Positions 4,455-5,338 of a DNA stretch of 5,338 nucleotides are shown piece by piece. The stretch spans positions 1 through 5,338 of the forward strand of contig CANDHX010000097.1 of NCBI GenBank assembly GCA_947384645.1. Reading direction: 5' to 3'. Numbering within the stretch: the first letter of the stretch is position 1; every line of letters begins with the position of its first letter. Source of the stretch: an uncultured Mycoplasmatota bacterium (lineage in GTDB: Bacteria > Bacillota_I > Bacilli_A > RF39 > UBA660). The position numbers were made by a program, and so were the translations under genes. Under the pieces are notes generated by a model, which saw only the letters and a list, made by a program, of their open reading frames with translations, searched no databases and was not told the DNA's origin.

Positions 4455-5338
4455 TCAATCTGCTCTATATGGATCTGACATAGTGCCAGTTCCGTGTAAT
4501 GCTTTGAAGTATGTGGATGATAGATTGATAACCGGAGCTACTCCCGCATTAAGCTTGTCAGTTAGATTAACATTAGCATAATGAAGATTCCCATCATAAG
4601 TAATCATTATCATATGAGCTACATTATAATGAAAAGCACGTGGAGAAAGAGTCCAACTCCATGAATTAGCGGGATTATATAAATAGTACTTCGAATTTTC
4701 TGTGAACATTTTTCCGCTTCCTGCTGCCACTACTTCATCTGCCGTTATTAATCCTACTGGATATGTCAATGCTCCATTTCCTTTTGTTGTATTACTTACT
4801 GTAAATGCATCGTTTTTTTGCGGACATGTAAATGTTGGAGTATAATTACTTTTTCCCATTCCATTAGCCAATCTGGCATAAGCTCCATACATAGTAGTAT
4901 TTGTTCTATATCCTAATCCTGTATCAGCTGATTGGCCTGTTGCTGATGATCCTGGTGTACTTCTATCATTACAAAATATTGAGTCTGCCACAACATTATT
5001 GAATCCTTTATTTACTATATTTGTTTTATACCAATCTTCGACCATTTGTTTGATATCTGAACTGGCTATATTAGTTTGAGCTTGAGATTTTGAAGTGCTT
5101 GCTGTAGTCCCACTTGGTCCATACATCCACCCGACATATTTATTATCAGTATAATTAGTATTATATACTTGTCCCGTTTTTATAAATCTATCAAATGTGC
5201 CCGAACCATTCGAATAAGCATAAGTACCATCATATCTGATTCGTACACTATCATCTCCATTTATTCGGATTATTCTCCAATAGAAGTTTGCAAATTTTAC
5301 ATAGTTGTTTGTTACTGCTCCCCTATAGAAATATGAAG
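4455..5338 (-). CDS. Surface protein with TNNYVKF/YWRIIRING module, 5' end beyond the window (293 aa visible)
   Basis: The reading frame is open from the right edge to TGA (4457-4455), so the Met at 5126 is internal and the true start lies outside the window. In visible-residue numbering, GAVTNNYVKFANFYWRIIR (6-24) and INGDDSVRIRYDGT (25-38) open the domain. NKYVGWMYG follows at 65-73, WYKTNIVNKG at 102-111, a Cys pair (Cys122, Cys171) that could form a disulfide, PVGLITADEV (193-202), WSWTLSP (226-232), and GVAPVINLSS (265-274). The last residues, GTGTMSDPY, are a common ending. I recall this order from many predicted surface proteins of uncultured gut Firmicutes, some with prepilin-type N-termini. 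The WTLSP to GVAPVINL part resembles DUF6273, a C-type-lectin-like fold. Export, a binding role and any N-terminal anchor are inferred. It is probably co-transcribed with the gene ending at 3802. Confidence 0.8.
   Translation of the reverse strand, partial: SYFYRGAVTNNYVKFANFYWRIIRINGDDSVRIRYDGTYAYSNGSGTFDRFIKTGQVYNTNYTDNKYVGWMYGPSGTTASTSKSQAQTNIASSDIKQMVEDWYKTNIVNKGFNNVVADSIFCNDRSTPGSSATGQSADTGLGYRTNTTMYGAYARLANGMGKSNYTPTFTCPQKNDAFTVSNTTKGNGALTYPVGLITADEVVAAGSGKMFTENSKYYLYNPANSWSWTLSPRAFHYNVAHMIMITYDGNLHYANVNLTDKLNAGVAPVINLSSTYFKALHGTGTMSDPYRAD

Noticed and set aside
5124..5126. Met at 5126 as the start of the surface protein
   Set aside because: The frame continues upstream with conserved family motifs (TNNYVKF, YWRIIRINGD, YVGWMYG), so this Met is internal.
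1..5338. Mobile element, CRISPR array or alternative genetic code
   Set aside because: No transposase, terminal repeats or regularly spaced direct repeats were seen, and TGA acts as a stop at 3014-3012 and 4457-4455.

Overview
The window is AT-rich (roughly 30% GC by eye) and uses the standard bacterial code: TGA is a real stop in the 3012 and 4455 genes. It has Shine-Dalgarno sites and sigma-A-type promoters. The LiaF-like and DUF368 membrane proteins, and above all a surface protein with TNNYVKF, YWRIIRINGD, GLITADEV and GVAPVINL motifs, point to a low-GC Bacillota genome, probably an uncultured gut lineage. Closer placement is inference. It looks like ordinary chromosome: I see no insertion sequence, phage gene or CRISPR array.

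Layout. At the left edge is a partial tRNA-His (minus) with its own promoter. Divergent from it is a 62-residue single-pass membrane protein (plus), closed by a two-way terminator at about 337-364. Next come, on the minus strand, a DUF368/PopT-type polyprenyl-phosphate translocase (1568 to 729) and, 58 bases downstream of it, a small secreted protein with a CX4C pair (670 to 359). Divergent from popT is an iron-sulfur flavoprotein-like FMN reductase (1653-2195); an 18-base dyad lies in the shared upstream region. A second two-way terminator (about 2190-2217) separates it from a minus-strand pair, a LiaF-like membrane protein (3689 to 3012) and a DUF4097-like repeat protein (3015 to 2203). This pair overlaps by ATGA and has a strong extended -10 promoter. 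A terminator (3753-3778) insulates that promoter from another minus-strand unit: a surface protein running off the right edge (stop at 4455) and a membrane-anchored protein with a sulfite-oxidase-like domain (4410 to 3802).

Theme. Most of the proteins belong to the cell envelope: lipid-carrier recycling (PopT), envelope-stress sensing or response (LiaF-like plus DUF4097-like), and exported or anchored proteins of unknown role. No LiaR/LiaS two-component pair is visible here. The least understood genes are the truncated surface protein with its downstream partner, the CX4C secreted protein, and the 62-residue membrane protein.
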